Assembly (NCBI GenBank): GCA_947473805.1
Contig: CANJGB010000005.1
Location: 78,168 to 142,167 of the forward strand
Length of the DNA stretch: 64,000 nucleotides
Origin: Alphaproteobacteria bacterium
GTDB taxonomy: Bacteria > Pseudomonadota > Alphaproteobacteria > Ferrovibrionales > Ferrovibrionaceae
Reading direction: 5' to 3'
Position 1 is the first letter of the stretch, and each line of letters begins with the position of its first letter. The notes beneath the pieces were generated by a model. The model searched no databases and had not been told where the DNA came from. It worked only from the letters and a program-made list of their open reading frames with translations. Below are positions 17,884-25,907 of this stretch, piece by piece. Both the position numbers and the translations under genes were made by a program.

Positions 17884-18695
17884 GCCGCGCGCAGGCCCCG
17901 CTCACGACGGATCACTTCGCCGGCCAGTTTGATATAGGCATCGCTGCCGGCGCACTTGTGGTCATAGATCAGGGCCGGCATGCCGAAGCTCGGCGCCTCG
18001 GAGATGCGGACGTTGCGCGGGATGACGGTGTTGTAGACCTTGTCGCCCAGATAGCCACGCACGTCGCGCGCGACCTCGTCGGACAGCTTGTTGCGGCGGT
18101 CAAACATGGTCAGGACCACGCCCTGGATTTCCAGCGCCGGGTTCAGCGTCGTGCGTACCCGCTCGATGGTCTTCATCAGCTGGCCCAGCCCTTCCAGCGC
18201 GAAGAACTCGCACTGCAGCGGGACCAACACGGCATCGGCGGCGACCATGGCGTTGATCGTCAGGAAGGTCAGCGAGGGCGGGCAGTCGATCAGGATGTGA
18301 TCGACCTCGAGATGGCATTCCGCGAGAGCATCGCGCAGGCGATGCGTGCGGCGCGGCAATTCGATCAGGTCGACCTCGGCGCCCGACAGGTCGACTGTCG
18401 CCGGTACGATGCTGAGGTTCGGCACCTTGGTCTCGACCACCGCCTCGGCAACCGTCGCCTCGCCGATCAGCACATGGTACGAGCTGCGGACACGACGGAT
18501 GCGATCGACACCCAGGCCGGTCGAGGCATTGCCCTGCGGGTCCAGATCGATGATCAGAACCTTCTCGCCCACGGCAGCGAGCGCTGTGGCAAGGTTGATG
18601 GCGGTCGTCGTCTTGCCAACCCCGCCCTTCTGGTTGGCCATGGCCAGGACGCGCGGGCGGCGAATGATGTTGGCGGGACTAGGCAGATCGGACAC
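17880..18695 (-). CDS. parA: chromosome-partitioning ATPase ParA
   Basis: A 271-residue Walker-type ATPase that forms the gradient pulling ParB-parS complexes apart. The deviant Walker A motif NQKGGVGKTT lies at 21-30, Walker A' LIIDLDPQGNASTGLG follows, and Walker B is HILIDCPPSL. The start at 18695 overlaps the end of rsmG by 17 bp. Part of the rsmG-parA-parB operon found near oriC in most alphaproteobacteria. Confidence 0.98.
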   Translation of the reverse strand: MSDLPSPANIIRRPRVLAMANQKGGVGKTTTAINLATALAAVGEKVLIIDLDPQGNASTGLGVDRIRRVRSSYHVLIGEATVAEAVVETKVPNLSIVPATVDLSGAEVDLIELPRRTHRLRDALAECHLEVDHILIDCPPSLTFLTINAMVAADAVLVPLQCEFFALEGLGQLMKTIERVRTTLNPALEIQGVVLTMFDRRNKLSDEVARDVRGYLGDKVYNTVIPRNVRISEAPSFGMPALIYDHKCAGSDAYIKLAGEVIRRERGLRAA

Positions 18696-19287
18696 GGCGC
18701 AACCCCTTTAAACGGAGTATGACTCCCGCAGGATCGGTTTGGCTGGGTAGTCTTTCCACCTCCATACTCCAATATTTGGTGGCTTCAGTCAATTCCTGCT
18801 CAACATCTTGTCCCTTGGGCAGCAAAAGTATCGTCTGCGGCGTGGCAAACCGAGCGGCAAGGTTAAGCAAGTCCGGCAAAGGCGCCAATGCCCTCGCGGT
18901 AATAACGTCGGCCATGGGTGCGGCGGCAGCTTCAATACGCCCATGATGGACGGTCGCTGCGGCACCACTGACCCGTGCAGCCTCCCGCAGGAACAAAACC
19001 TTCCGCTGGTCACTCTCGACGAGGTGGGTCTCCCCAACGCCAAGGATCGCCAGGACAATGCCTGGAAAACCCGCCCCGCTACCGAGATCGAGCCATCGGC
19101 CGGCCGGCGCCATGTTTTTTAACTGCGCGGAATCCAAATAGTGCCGCATCCAACGGTCGTTGACGGTCCCGGGTCCGACAAGGTTGATCGCCTTCTGCCA
19201 CTTGAGCAGAAGATCGTCGAAGATTTTGAGCCGGCCGAGTGTTTCATGTGAAACATTTGCTGCGGCGGCGAAATCTTCGGCGCTCAG
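18679..19287 (-). CDS. rsmG: 16S rRNA m7G527 methyltransferase RsmG, CTG start
   Basis: A 202-residue SAM-dependent enzyme that methylates G527 of 16S rRNA. Motif I is [18 protein letters not shown], preceded by [12 protein letters not shown], both diagnostic. Family members begin about ten residues before VS.ETL, which matches [17 protein letters not shown] here. In this frame there is no ATG, GTG or TTG between the upstream sequence shared with mnmG and the ATG far inside (DRWM). The only fitting codon is CTG at 19287-19285, which forms CTGA with the mnmG stop, the same coupling geometry as ATGA. So CTG is the likely start. A parS site lies inside the gene. Confidence 0.93.
   Translation of the reverse strand: MSAEDFAAAANVSHETLGRLKIFDDLLLKWQKAINLVGPGTVNDRWMRHYLDSAQLKNMAPAGRWLDLGSGAGFPGIVLAILGVGETHLVESDQRKVLFLREAARVSGAAATVHHGRIEAAAAPMADVITARALAPLPDLLNLAARFATPQTILLLPKGQDVEQELTEATKYWSMEVERLPSQTDPAGVILRLKGLRRVRSA
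19240..19255. other. parS-like centromere site 1
   Basis: TGTTTCATGTGAAACA differs from the bacterial consensus TGTTTCACGTGAAACA at a single central position. It lies in the 5' part of rsmG, about 1.4 kb from parB's start. It is the exact reverse complement of the second site. Confidence 0.85.
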
Positions 19288-21146
19288 GCGCGGCGGCGGC
19301 GTGGCTCGCTCCGTTTGACAAAAGCCAGGAGCGCGGCGAGCGCGGCCGGCGTTACCCCGGAGATACGCCCCGCCTGGCCAAGCGTCGCCGGGCGCGCTGA
19401 CGCCAGTTTCAACCTGACTTCTGTCGATAGCCCGCCAACCTTCGCGTAATCCAGGTCGACAGGGATCAGCAGGCTTTCGTCCCGGCGAAACGCGACAATG
19501 TCGGCTTCCTGGCGATCCATATATCCGGCGTAGCGGGCGTCGATTTCCAGTTGCTCCCGCACATCCGGCCGAAGATCCGAGAGTTCGGGCCACAGCGCGG
19601 TTACCTGCTCCCAGCTGACACCAGGATATCCCAGCAGAACAGCAGCGCTCCGCGCCACACCGTCCTGGTTTATCGTAAAGCCGTGCCGTTGCAGCTCATT
19701 GGGTGTCCGGGCCAAGGTGCGGACCAGCGCCCTCGCCCCTTCCAGAGCTGCAGCCTTGATTGACCATGCCGCGCTGCGCCGGGCGCTGACCAGGCCAATT
19801 TCAATACCCCGTGCAGTCAGCCTTTGGTCCGCATTGTCGGCGCGCAGCGTCAAACGGTATTCCGCCCGGCTGGTAAACATGCGGTAGGGCTCGCGCGTCC
19901 CCAAGGTCACCAGGTCGTCAATCAGAACACCGATATACGCCTCGGCGCGATCGAGGATAAAGGGCGCCTGACCGGCGGCTGAAAGGGCCGCATTCGCCCC
20001 CGCCATCAACCCTTGGGCGGCAGCCTCCTCATAGCCGGTCGTACCGTTGATCTGGCCCGCAAAATACAGGCCCTGCACGGCCTTGGTCTCGAGCGTGGGT
20101 CGTAACGCCCGCGGATCGACATAGTCATACTCGATGGCGTAGCCGGGGCGTAGCATGACCGCCTTCTCCAGACCCGCGATATGGGTCAGCAGGGCAGCCT
20201 GGACGTCGCGGGGCAGAGAAGTTGAGATGCCATTAGGATAAATGGTGTCGTCGTCCAGCCCTTCCGGCTCCAGAAAGATCTGGTGCCGCTCACGTTCACC
20301 GAAGCGGACGACCTTGTCCTCAATGGAGGGACAATAACGGGGGCCGGTTCCCTCGATCTGACCCGAATACATCGGCGCCCTGTGCAGATTGGCCCGGATC
20401 AGCGCATGCACGGCGCCGGAGGTGTAGGTGATGTGGCAGGGGACTTGCCGGGTCGTTATCGGGCCGCCAAGAAACGAAAATGGGACGGGCGGCGTGTCCC
20501 CGTGCTGAATTTCAAGGCTGGCCCAGTCGATGGTACGTCCGTCCAACCGCGGCGGCGTGCCGGTCTTAAGGCGCCCTACCGGAAAATCGAGCCGCTTGAG
20601 CGTGTCCGCCAGGCCGATAGAGGGTTTCTCGCCCACTCGTCCCGCCGGCACCTTCTCGTCGCCGATATGAATCAGACCCCGGAGGAAGGTGCCGGTGGTA
20701 AGGATGACCCGACCGGCATCGATTATCTCGCCGAGCGCCGTTTTGACCCCGACGACCCGCCTATCCTTCAGGATCAGGTCCTCAACGGCCACGCCTCGGA
20801 TATCCAGGTTGGCCTGCTCCGCCAGCGCGGTCTGCATGGCGGTACGGTACAGCTTTCGATCCGCCTGGGCTCGGGGGCCGCGCACGGCCGGCCCTTTGCT
20901 CTGGTTGAGCACCTTGAACTGAATACCGGCGGCGTCGGCCACCCGACCCATTAATCCATCAAGCGCGTCGATCTCGCGCACCAGATGCCCCTTGGCCAAG
21001 CCACCGATCGCCGGGTTGCACGACATCTCGCCAATCGTCTCGAGCTTATGGGTAAGCAGGAGGGTCTTCGCGCCTAGGCGCGCGGCTGCGGCTGCGGCCT
21101 CGCATCCCGCATGTCCGCCGCCGATGACCACCACGTCATAAATCAT
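19284..21146 (-). CDS. mnmG: tRNA uridine-5-carboxymethylaminomethyl synthesis enzyme MnmG (GidA)
   Basis: A 620-residue FAD enzyme that, with MnmE, modifies the wobble uridine of several tRNAs. The FAD-binding motif [14 protein letters not shown] is at the N terminus, [20 protein letters not shown] follows, and [34 protein letters not shown] are the family blocks. Start ATG 21146. A parS-like site lies 47 bp upstream in the 85-bp gap to mnmE. The stop is shared with the CTG start of rsmG. Confidence 0.98.
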   Translation of the reverse strand: MIYDVVVIGGGHAGCEAAAAAARLGAKTLLLTHKLETIGEMSCNPAIGGLAKGHLVREIDALDGLMGRVADAAGIQFKVLNQSKGPAVRGPRAQADRKLYRTAMQTALAEQANLDIRGVAVEDLILKDRRVVGVKTALGEIIDAGRVILTTGTFLRGLIHIGDEKVPAGRVGEKPSIGLADTLKRLDFPVGRLKTGTPPRLDGRTIDWASLEIQHGDTPPVPFSFLGGPITTRQVPCHITYTSGAVHALIRANLHRAPMYSGQIEGTGPRYCPSIEDKVVRFGERERHQIFLEPEGLDDDTIYPNGISTSLPRDVQAALLTHIAGLEKAVMLRPGYAIEYDYVDPRALRPTLETKAVQGLYFAGQINGTTGYEEAAAQGLMAGANAALSAAGQAPFILDRAEAYIGVLIDDLVTLGTREPYRMFTSRAEYRLTLRADNADQRLTARGIEIGLVSARRSAAWSIKAAALEGARALVRTLARTPNELQRHGFTINQDGVARSAAVLLGYPGVSWEQVTALWPELSDLRPDVREQLEIDARYAGYMDRQEADIVAFRRDESLLIPVDLDYAKVGGLSTEVRLKLASARPATLGQAGRISGVTPAALAALLAFVKRSEPRRRRA

Positions 21147-21192
21147 GGCGCAATCTATGAATCGTACGGTGCTAAGTCAAAGCGTAGGGCAA

Positions 21193-21208
21193 TGTTTCAC
21201 ATGAAACA
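21193..21208. other. parS-like centromere site 2
   Basis: TGTTTCACATGAAACA, one mismatch to the consensus, in the intergenic space between mnmE and mnmG. It is the reverse complement of the site at 19240, i.e. the same half-site variant placed in the opposite direction, 1.95 kb away. Confidence 0.88.
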
Positions 21209-21231
21209 CTTGGGCCAACCGGGTAATACCC

Positions 21232-22560
21232 CTATTTGCCGATACAAAATGTCCGGAACAAATCGTCAAGTATGTCCTCGACATCGACCCTACCCGTAAT
21301 GCGGCCTAGCGCCCGGGCCGCCAGGCGCAGGTCCTCTGCCGCAAGTTCCGGGTAGGGCGCCATCGAAAACCGGTCGAGCGCAGCCAAGGCCTCCGTCAGC
21401 GCGTGTCGATGGCGCTCGCGGGTAATTCCCACTGTGTCTGCGGCACCGACGTCATGGGCCAAAAATAGTCCAATTTCCCGCAATAAGTCGGCAATTCCCG
21501 CTCCTGTGCGAGCCGAAACAGCAAAAACGCGGCGCCCTCGCCAAACTGGTTCTGGCGACGCGACCTCCGCTTTGTTGGCCACGAGCAAGGCGCGATCGTC
21601 GAGTAGGGCGGCCACATCATTGTGAATGTAGGGCAGGCTCGCCGCTTCTACCAGGACAAGTTTAAGATCAGCGCGCTCGGCCCGACCATAAGCCCTCCTG
21701 ATACCCTCTGCTTCGATCTCCTCGGCTGCTGCCCTAAGACCTGCCGTATCTGCAAGGGTGACGAGAAGCCCTTCCAGTTCAAGCTGGATCTCGACGACAT
21801 CGCGCGTAGTCCCGGGCTGAGCCGATACAATAGCCGCCTCCCGTCTAGCTAATACATTGATAAGACTAGATTTTCCGACGTTCGGCTCACCCAGTATGGC
21901 TACGGACAGCCCCTCCCTGAGGCGTTCGCCGGCGCGCCGGTCGTCAAGGTGTTGCCGTATGGCGGCACGCAGTGCCTCGACCCTTCGCCCTACCCCCTGG
22001 AGTAGGTCGGTAGGGAGATCCTCGTCGGGAAAATCGACGGCAGCCTCCTGGGCAGCCATGGCCGAAATCAGTTCGACGCGCCAACCGTCGTATAATTGGC
22101 CGAGCTGGCCCTCCATCTGCCGCAGCGCCTGTCGGCGCTGCGCCTCGGTTTCCGCCGATATAAGGTCTGCCAACCCCTCGGCTTCAGTCAAATCCATACG
22201 GCCGTTTTCAAAGGCGCGCCTGGAAAATTCACCGGGCTCCGCCGGACGCAGATCCGGTAGGGCGCCAAGTGCCCCAAACAGAAGCGTAAGAACCGCCCTT
22301 CCGCCGTGGACCTGGAATTCGGCCACGTCCTCGCCAGTGAATGACCGCGGTCCCGGGAACCAGAGGGTTAGAGCCTTGTCGATAACGCCGCCCGACGCAG
22401 TCGAAATAGTCCGTAGGGCGGCGCGTCTCGGTTCCGGCAAATCCACGCCGGTAAGGGCCTCTAAAGCCCTACCCGCCATTGGGCCCGACAAGCGCACAAC
22501 AGCTACGCCGGCGCGCCCGATCCCACTAGCCAGTGCAAAGATGGTGTCACGCCCGGTCAT
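21232..22560 (-). CDS. mnmE: tRNA modification GTPase MnmE
   Basis: A 442-residue GTPase partner of MnmG. The N-terminal tetrahydrofolate-binding domain (1-120) has DTIFALASGIGRAGVAVVRLSG, the G domain has the P-loop GEPNVGKS at 224-231, DTAG in TLADTAGLR, and the C terminus is the strictly conserved CIGK that takes part in catalysis. Start ATG 22560. It is 12 bp after the DUF6489 gene stop. Base composition is lower in GC than in neighbours in places, and GTAGGGC heptamers are frequent in it. Confidence 0.98.
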   Translation of the reverse strand: MTGRDTIFALASGIGRAGVAVVRLSGPMAGRALEALTGVDLPEPRRAALRTISTASGGVIDKALTLWFPGPRSFTGEDVAEFQVHGGRAVLTLLFGALGALPDLRPAEPGEFSRRAFENGRMDLTEAEGLADLISAETEAQRRQALRQMEGQLGQLYDGWRVELISAMAAQEAAVDFPDEDLPTDLLQGVGRRVEALRAAIRQHLDDRRAGERLREGLSVAILGEPNVGKSSLINVLARREAAIVSAQPGTTRDVVEIQLELEGLLVTLADTAGLRAAAEEIEAEGIRRAYGRAERADLKLVLVEAASLPYIHNDVAALLDDRALLVANKAEVASPEPVWRGRRVFAVSARTGAGIADLLREIGLFLAHDVGAADTVGITRERHRHALTEALAALDRFSMAPYPELAAEDLRLAARALGRITGRVDVEDILDDLFRTFCIGK

Positions 22561-22572
22561 GCCGGGGACGCC

Positions 22573-22830
22573 CTACTCGTTAGACTTTTTCGACTTGTCG
22601 GTCATGTTGCCGACCTGCGACCAGAAGAATTTCTGAACCTGTTCGAGGTTGTGGATGCCAATAGGAAACCACGTCTTGATGAGTTGCTCGGGGTCCGTCG
22701 CAGATAGCGCATTGGCCATACGCTCTTCCAGTTGCTTCATCATCGACGCCTGCATTGGCTTCAAATCTGGTAGGCCCAGAAAAGTCCGCGCCTCTTCCGG
22801 CGTGCAATCAATATCGATGGTGACTTTCAT
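22573..22830 (-). CDS. DUF6489 family small protein
   Basis: An 85-residue protein: VTIDIDCTPEEARTFLGLPD, a helix MMKQLEERMANAL, then a tryptophan-containing tail (KTWFPIGIHNLEQVQKFFW). This matches a family restricted to alphaproteobacteria whose function is not known; such genes often neighbour mnmE or rho. The start ATG at 22830 opens a domain of family length. It precedes mnmE by 12 bp and is probably cotranscribed with it. Confidence 0.85.
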   Translation of the reverse strand: MKVTIDIDCTPEEARTFLGLPDLKPMQASMMKQLEERMANALSATDPEQLIKTWFPIGIHNLEQVQKFFWSQVGNMTDKSKKSNE

Positions 22831-23029
22831 GGCCTAACCCGTGAACAGCGACGTACACCCAGACTAGGGGATGCGGGCAAGTGATTCAATGAGCCCCGCA
22901 CAGCTTAAAAGTCGACTGCGAACTATGCACGATGACGGCGTGCCCTGCCGATTGTCGCCCTACCAAGGGCCATCAAACAAACGCACCACGCCTATGTCAA
23001 TCGGCGCTGCCGCAACACGCAAGCGCGGT

Positions 23030-23649
23030 TTACCGATAGATCGCCAGCGAGAGTCCGAAGCCGATCAGGATAACGCCGACGACCCGGTCCAGCCCGCGCC
23101 GCCATCGATCATATAATTCGCGCACAGGAGGTAGGGCGAAGATAAAGCCAAGCATGCCGCGCCAAAAGATCGAGAGGCAGATGATGAGCCCTACGATCTC
23201 AGTGGCGAGCCCAAGCGTCAAATCGCCCGGCACCGCGACAAGAAACACGCTGGTCCAAAAAGCTGCTGATTTCGGATTGGTCATCGCGGTCAACAGACCC
23301 AGGCGATACGCGCGGGCAACATCGGCAGCCAGCGCCGATGCCCCCTTTTCCGGCGATGGCTTACCAGATCCCGCAAGCAACCGAATCCCGAGCCATACCA
23401 GATAGAGGCCACCCACGAGCCGCAGCGCCGCGTAGACCAGCCCAGCTGCTGCAGCACAACACCGAACCCGAACAGGCTAAGCCCTACCCACAGGACGGAG
23501 CCGGTACAGATGCCCGCCACGACGGCGAAAGCCGTCAATCGCCGTCCCGCGGCTGCATGATGCAAGATCAGCATGGTGTTCGGGCCCGGCAAGGCGGCGG
23601 CCGCCAAGTAGAGTGCCGCAATGGTACCGAGCAGGCCAATGTTCCCCAT
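23030..23649 (-). pseudogene. LysE/RhtB family amino-acid exporter, frameshifted
   Basis: The two parts of a LysE-type exporter lie in different frames. From 23649 the first frame reads MGNIGLLGTIAALYLAAAAL, PGPNTMLILHHAAAGRR (the LysE signature PGP near the start of helix 1) and GICTGSVLWVGLSLFGFGVVLQQ; after 23440 the next frame carries GGLYLVWLGIRLLAGSG and AMTNPKSAAFWTSVFL to the stop. Adding one base near 23437-23445 (CAGCAGCT to CAGCAGGCT) gives QQAGLVYAALRLVGGLY, a normal helix, and a protein of 206 residues, the family's usual length. So a one-base deletion or a sequencing error disrupts it. Divergent from ogt. Confidence 0.85.
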
Positions 23650-23709
23650 GACCGGACACTTCCACGACCACCCCGGTTCGGCAAGACATCGAGATGCTAT
23701 ACTGGCGCC

Positions 23710-24168
23710 ATGACGGTCCTCTCGTTTCATTCCCCCCTTGGCGAATTGACGGTGGCAGAAGAAAACGGCCGCATCGTCAGCCTGGACTGGGGCCGCGCGC
23801 CCGACGAGTTTCAGGCCGAAACGCCGCTTCTGGTCCGCGCACGGGAGCAGCTGGACCGCTATTTCGATGGCGGGACTACCGGTTTCGACCTGCCACTGGC
23901 CCCCGAGGGATCGACGTTCGAACGCCGTGTGTGGGATGCCATGCTGGCCATACCGCCGGGATCAACCCGCACCTACGGCGCACTCGCGGCCGAACTTGCG
24001 GCGTCGGCGCGCGCCATCGGCACGGCCTGCGGCGCCAACCCCATTCCCATCATCATTCCCTGCCACCGCATCGTCGCGGCGGATGGCGGCCTGGGTGGTC
24101 ATTCCGGCAGTGGCGGCGCGCAGACCAAGCTGGCGCTGCTGCGCCTCGAGGGCGCGATATTGTTGTAG
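23710..24168 (+). CDS. ogt: methylated-DNA--protein-cysteine methyltransferase (Ogt type)
   Basis: A 152-residue repair protein that transfers methyl groups from O6-methylguanine to itself. The acceptor is Cys118 in the IIPCHRIV motif, with RTYGALAAELAASARAIG as the DNA-binding helix and arginine-finger region and GGHSGSGGAQTKLALLRLEG downstream. The length fits the shorter Ogt form with no Ada activator domain. It is transcribed away from the LysE pseudogene with a 60-bp spacer. Confidence 0.93.
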   Translation: MTVLSFHSPLGELTVAEENGRIVSLDWGRAPDEFQAETPLLVRAREQLDRYFDGGTTGFDLPLAPEGSTFERRVWDAMLAIPPGSTRTYGALAAELAASARAIGTACGANPIPIIIPCHRIVAADGGLGGHSGSGGAQTKLALLRLEGAILL

Positions 24169-24225
24169 CCGTGCTTGCCGCAACCTGCGCTAAGGTTCGC
24201 GGCACGCGAAGACCAGGAGGACGAC

Positions 24226-24930
24226 ATGGCTGGCAAGGAAATCACCATCAAGGCCCATGATGGCGGCAGGTTCATGGGTTACATCACGGTTCCGCGCAGC
24301 GGCCGCGGCGCCGGCATCGTCGTCATCCAGGAGATTTTCGGCGTCAATCATGTCATGCGCGAAATCTGCCACGATCTCGCCGCCCAGGGCTACGTAACCC
24401 TGTGCCCCGATCTTTTCTGGCGCCAGCAGCCCGGCATCCAGATCACCGACAAGACCCAAGCGGAATGGGATCAGGCGTTCAAGCTGTTCGGCGGTTTCGA
24501 CCTCGACAAGGGGCTGGCCGACCTCACCAGTTCACTGAGCTACCTGCGCGCCCGGCCCGAGACGACGGGCAAGGTCGGCGCGGTGGGATATTGCCTTGGC
24601 GGACGCCTCGCCTACCTGATGGCGGCGCGAACCGATGTCGACGCCGCAGTCGGCTATTACGGCGTCATGCTGCAGGACCATCTTGGTGAAGCCGCGAAGA
24701 TCGACAAGCCGCTGCTGCTGCATGTCGCCAGCGAAGACAAGTTCGTGCCCAGGGACGCGCAGCAGAAAATCATCGCAGGCGTGAAGGGCAACAAGAACAT
24801 TACCGTTCATGAATACGCCGGCCAGGATCACGCCTTTGCCCGCATCGGCGGCGAACACTACAACTACGATGCCGCGACGCTGGCGAATAACCGCACAGCA
24901 TCCTTCTTCGAGGAGCACCTGGCCGGATGA
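24226..24930 (+). CDS. dienelactone hydrolase family protein
   Basis: A 234-residue alpha/beta hydrolase. The triad is Cys123 in GYCLGG, Asp171 in ASEDKFVP and His202 in GQDHAFAR; QEIFGV (Glu36) is the conserved acid next to the nucleophile. This is the dienelactone hydrolase pattern, which opens lactones such as 4-carboxymethylene-butenolide, but no aromatic degradation genes are near, so a general detoxification role is possible. The ATG at 24226 has a strong Shine-Dalgarno (CAGGAGG). It overlaps the quinone oxidoreductase gene by four bases. Confidence 0.92.
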   Translation: MAGKEITIKAHDGGRFMGYITVPRSGRGAGIVVIQEIFGVNHVMREICHDLAAQGYVTLCPDLFWRQQPGIQITDKTQAEWDQAFKLFGGFDLDKGLADLTSSLSYLRARPETTGKVGAVGYCLGGRLAYLMAARTDVDAAVGYYGVMLQDHLGEAAKIDKPLLLHVASEDKFVPRDAQQKIIAGVKGNKNITVHEYAGQDHAFARIGGEHYNYDAATLANNRTASFFEEHLAG

Positions 24931-25898
24931 CGCACGCGATACGGCTGCACAGCCACGGCGGACCCGAGGTTCTGGCGTGGGAAGAAATCGAGCTGCCGCC
25001 GCCAGCCACCGGTGAAGCGCGCATCCGCCATACCGCCATCGGTCTGAACTTCCTCGACATCTACCATCGTACCGGCCTGTATCCGAACGCGGTGCCGCAC
25101 GGCATCGGCAGCGAAGGCGCCGGCGTGGTTGAAGATGTGGCGCCCGATGTCAGCGAGCTGAAGCGTGGCGACCGCGTCGCCTATGCCGGCGGTCCGCCGG
25201 GATCGTATGCCGAGCGGCGAAACATCCCCGCACATCGCCTGGTCAAGCTGCCCGACGCGATCGATGACCGGACCGCCGCCGCGATGATGCTGAAGGGCAT
25301 GACGGCCGAATACCTGCTGCGGCGGACCTACCGGGTCCAGCCGGGCGATACCGTCCTGATCCATGCCGCCGCCGGCGGCGTAGGCCTGATCCTGTGCCAA
25401 TGGGCAAAGTATCTCGACGCCACCGTGATCGGCACCGTGGGCAGCGACGACAAGGCCAGGCTCGCGCGCGACAATGGCTGCGATCATCCCATTGTCTACA
25501 CGCGGGAGAATTTCCGCGAGCGCGTCGCCGCCCTGACCAACGGCAAGGGCGTGGCCGCCGTGTACGACTCCATCGGCAAGGACACCTTTGCGGATTCGCT
25601 TGCCTGCCTGCGGCCACTCGGCACGATGGTGCTGTTCGGCCAGTCTTCGGGCGTCGTGCCGCCGTTCGACATCGGACTTCTGTCGGCCAAGTCGCTGTTC
25701 CTGACCCGACCGACCCTGAACACCTATACAGCGCACCGCCCCGACCTGCTCGCCATCGCACACGACCTGTTCGACGCCGTCGCCGGCGGCGCGGTGAAGA
25801 TCCAGGTCAACCAGACCTACGCCCTGAAGGATGCCGCGCAGGCGCATCGCGACCTCGAGGGGCGCAAGACAACAGGCTCAACGCTCCTCCTGCCGTAA
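24927..25898 (+). CDS. quinone oxidoreductase (zeta-crystallin family)
   Basis: A 323-residue NADPH-dependent MDR enzyme without catalytic zinc. Visible blocks are GLNFLDIYHRTGLYP, GSEGAGVVEDVAPDV, the NADPH-binding HAAAGGVGLILCQWAK and KATVIGTVGSDDKA-type sequence, plus GSDDKARLARDNGCDH. It reduces quinones by one or two electrons. Length and motifs match bacterial QOR. Coupled to the dienelactone hydrolase gene (ATGA), suggesting a small detoxification operon. Confidence 0.94.
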   Translation: MTHAIRLHSHGGPEVLAWEEIELPPPATGEARIRHTAIGLNFLDIYHRTGLYPNAVPHGIGSEGAGVVEDVAPDVSELKRGDRVAYAGGPPGSYAERRNIPAHRLVKLPDAIDDRTAAAMMLKGMTAEYLLRRTYRVQPGDTVLIHAAAGGVGLILCQWAKYLDATVIGTVGSDDKARLARDNGCDHPIVYTRENFRERVAALTNGKGVAAVYDSIGKDTFADSLACLRPLGTMVLFGQSSGVVPPFDIGLLSAKSLFLTRPTLNTYTAHRPDLLAIAHDLFDAVAGGAVKIQVNQTYALKDAAQAHRDLEGRKTTGSTLLLP

Positions 25899-25907
25899 CG
25901 GATAAAA

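Larger units (their letters stand above)
21184..23487. repeat. cluster of 13 GTAGGGC heptamers
   Basis: Thirteen exact copies of GTAGGGC in 2.3 kb. Seven are on the plus strand (starting 21184, 21352, 21603, 21628, 22257, 22413, 23131) and six on the minus strand, seen as GCCCTAC (21987, 22466, 22570, 22957, 23188, 23481). Flanks are not conserved. In mnmE the minus-strand copies use the rare leucine codon CTA. I noticed only five others in the rest of the window (6286, 7577, 10863, 19884, 20573), by eye, so a full count may find more. Function unknown. Confidence 0.75.

Noticed and set aside
23030..23730. Two separate small genes for the LysE region
   Set aside because: Both pieces continue one family sequence and are joined by restoring a single base, so one disrupted gene is simpler.
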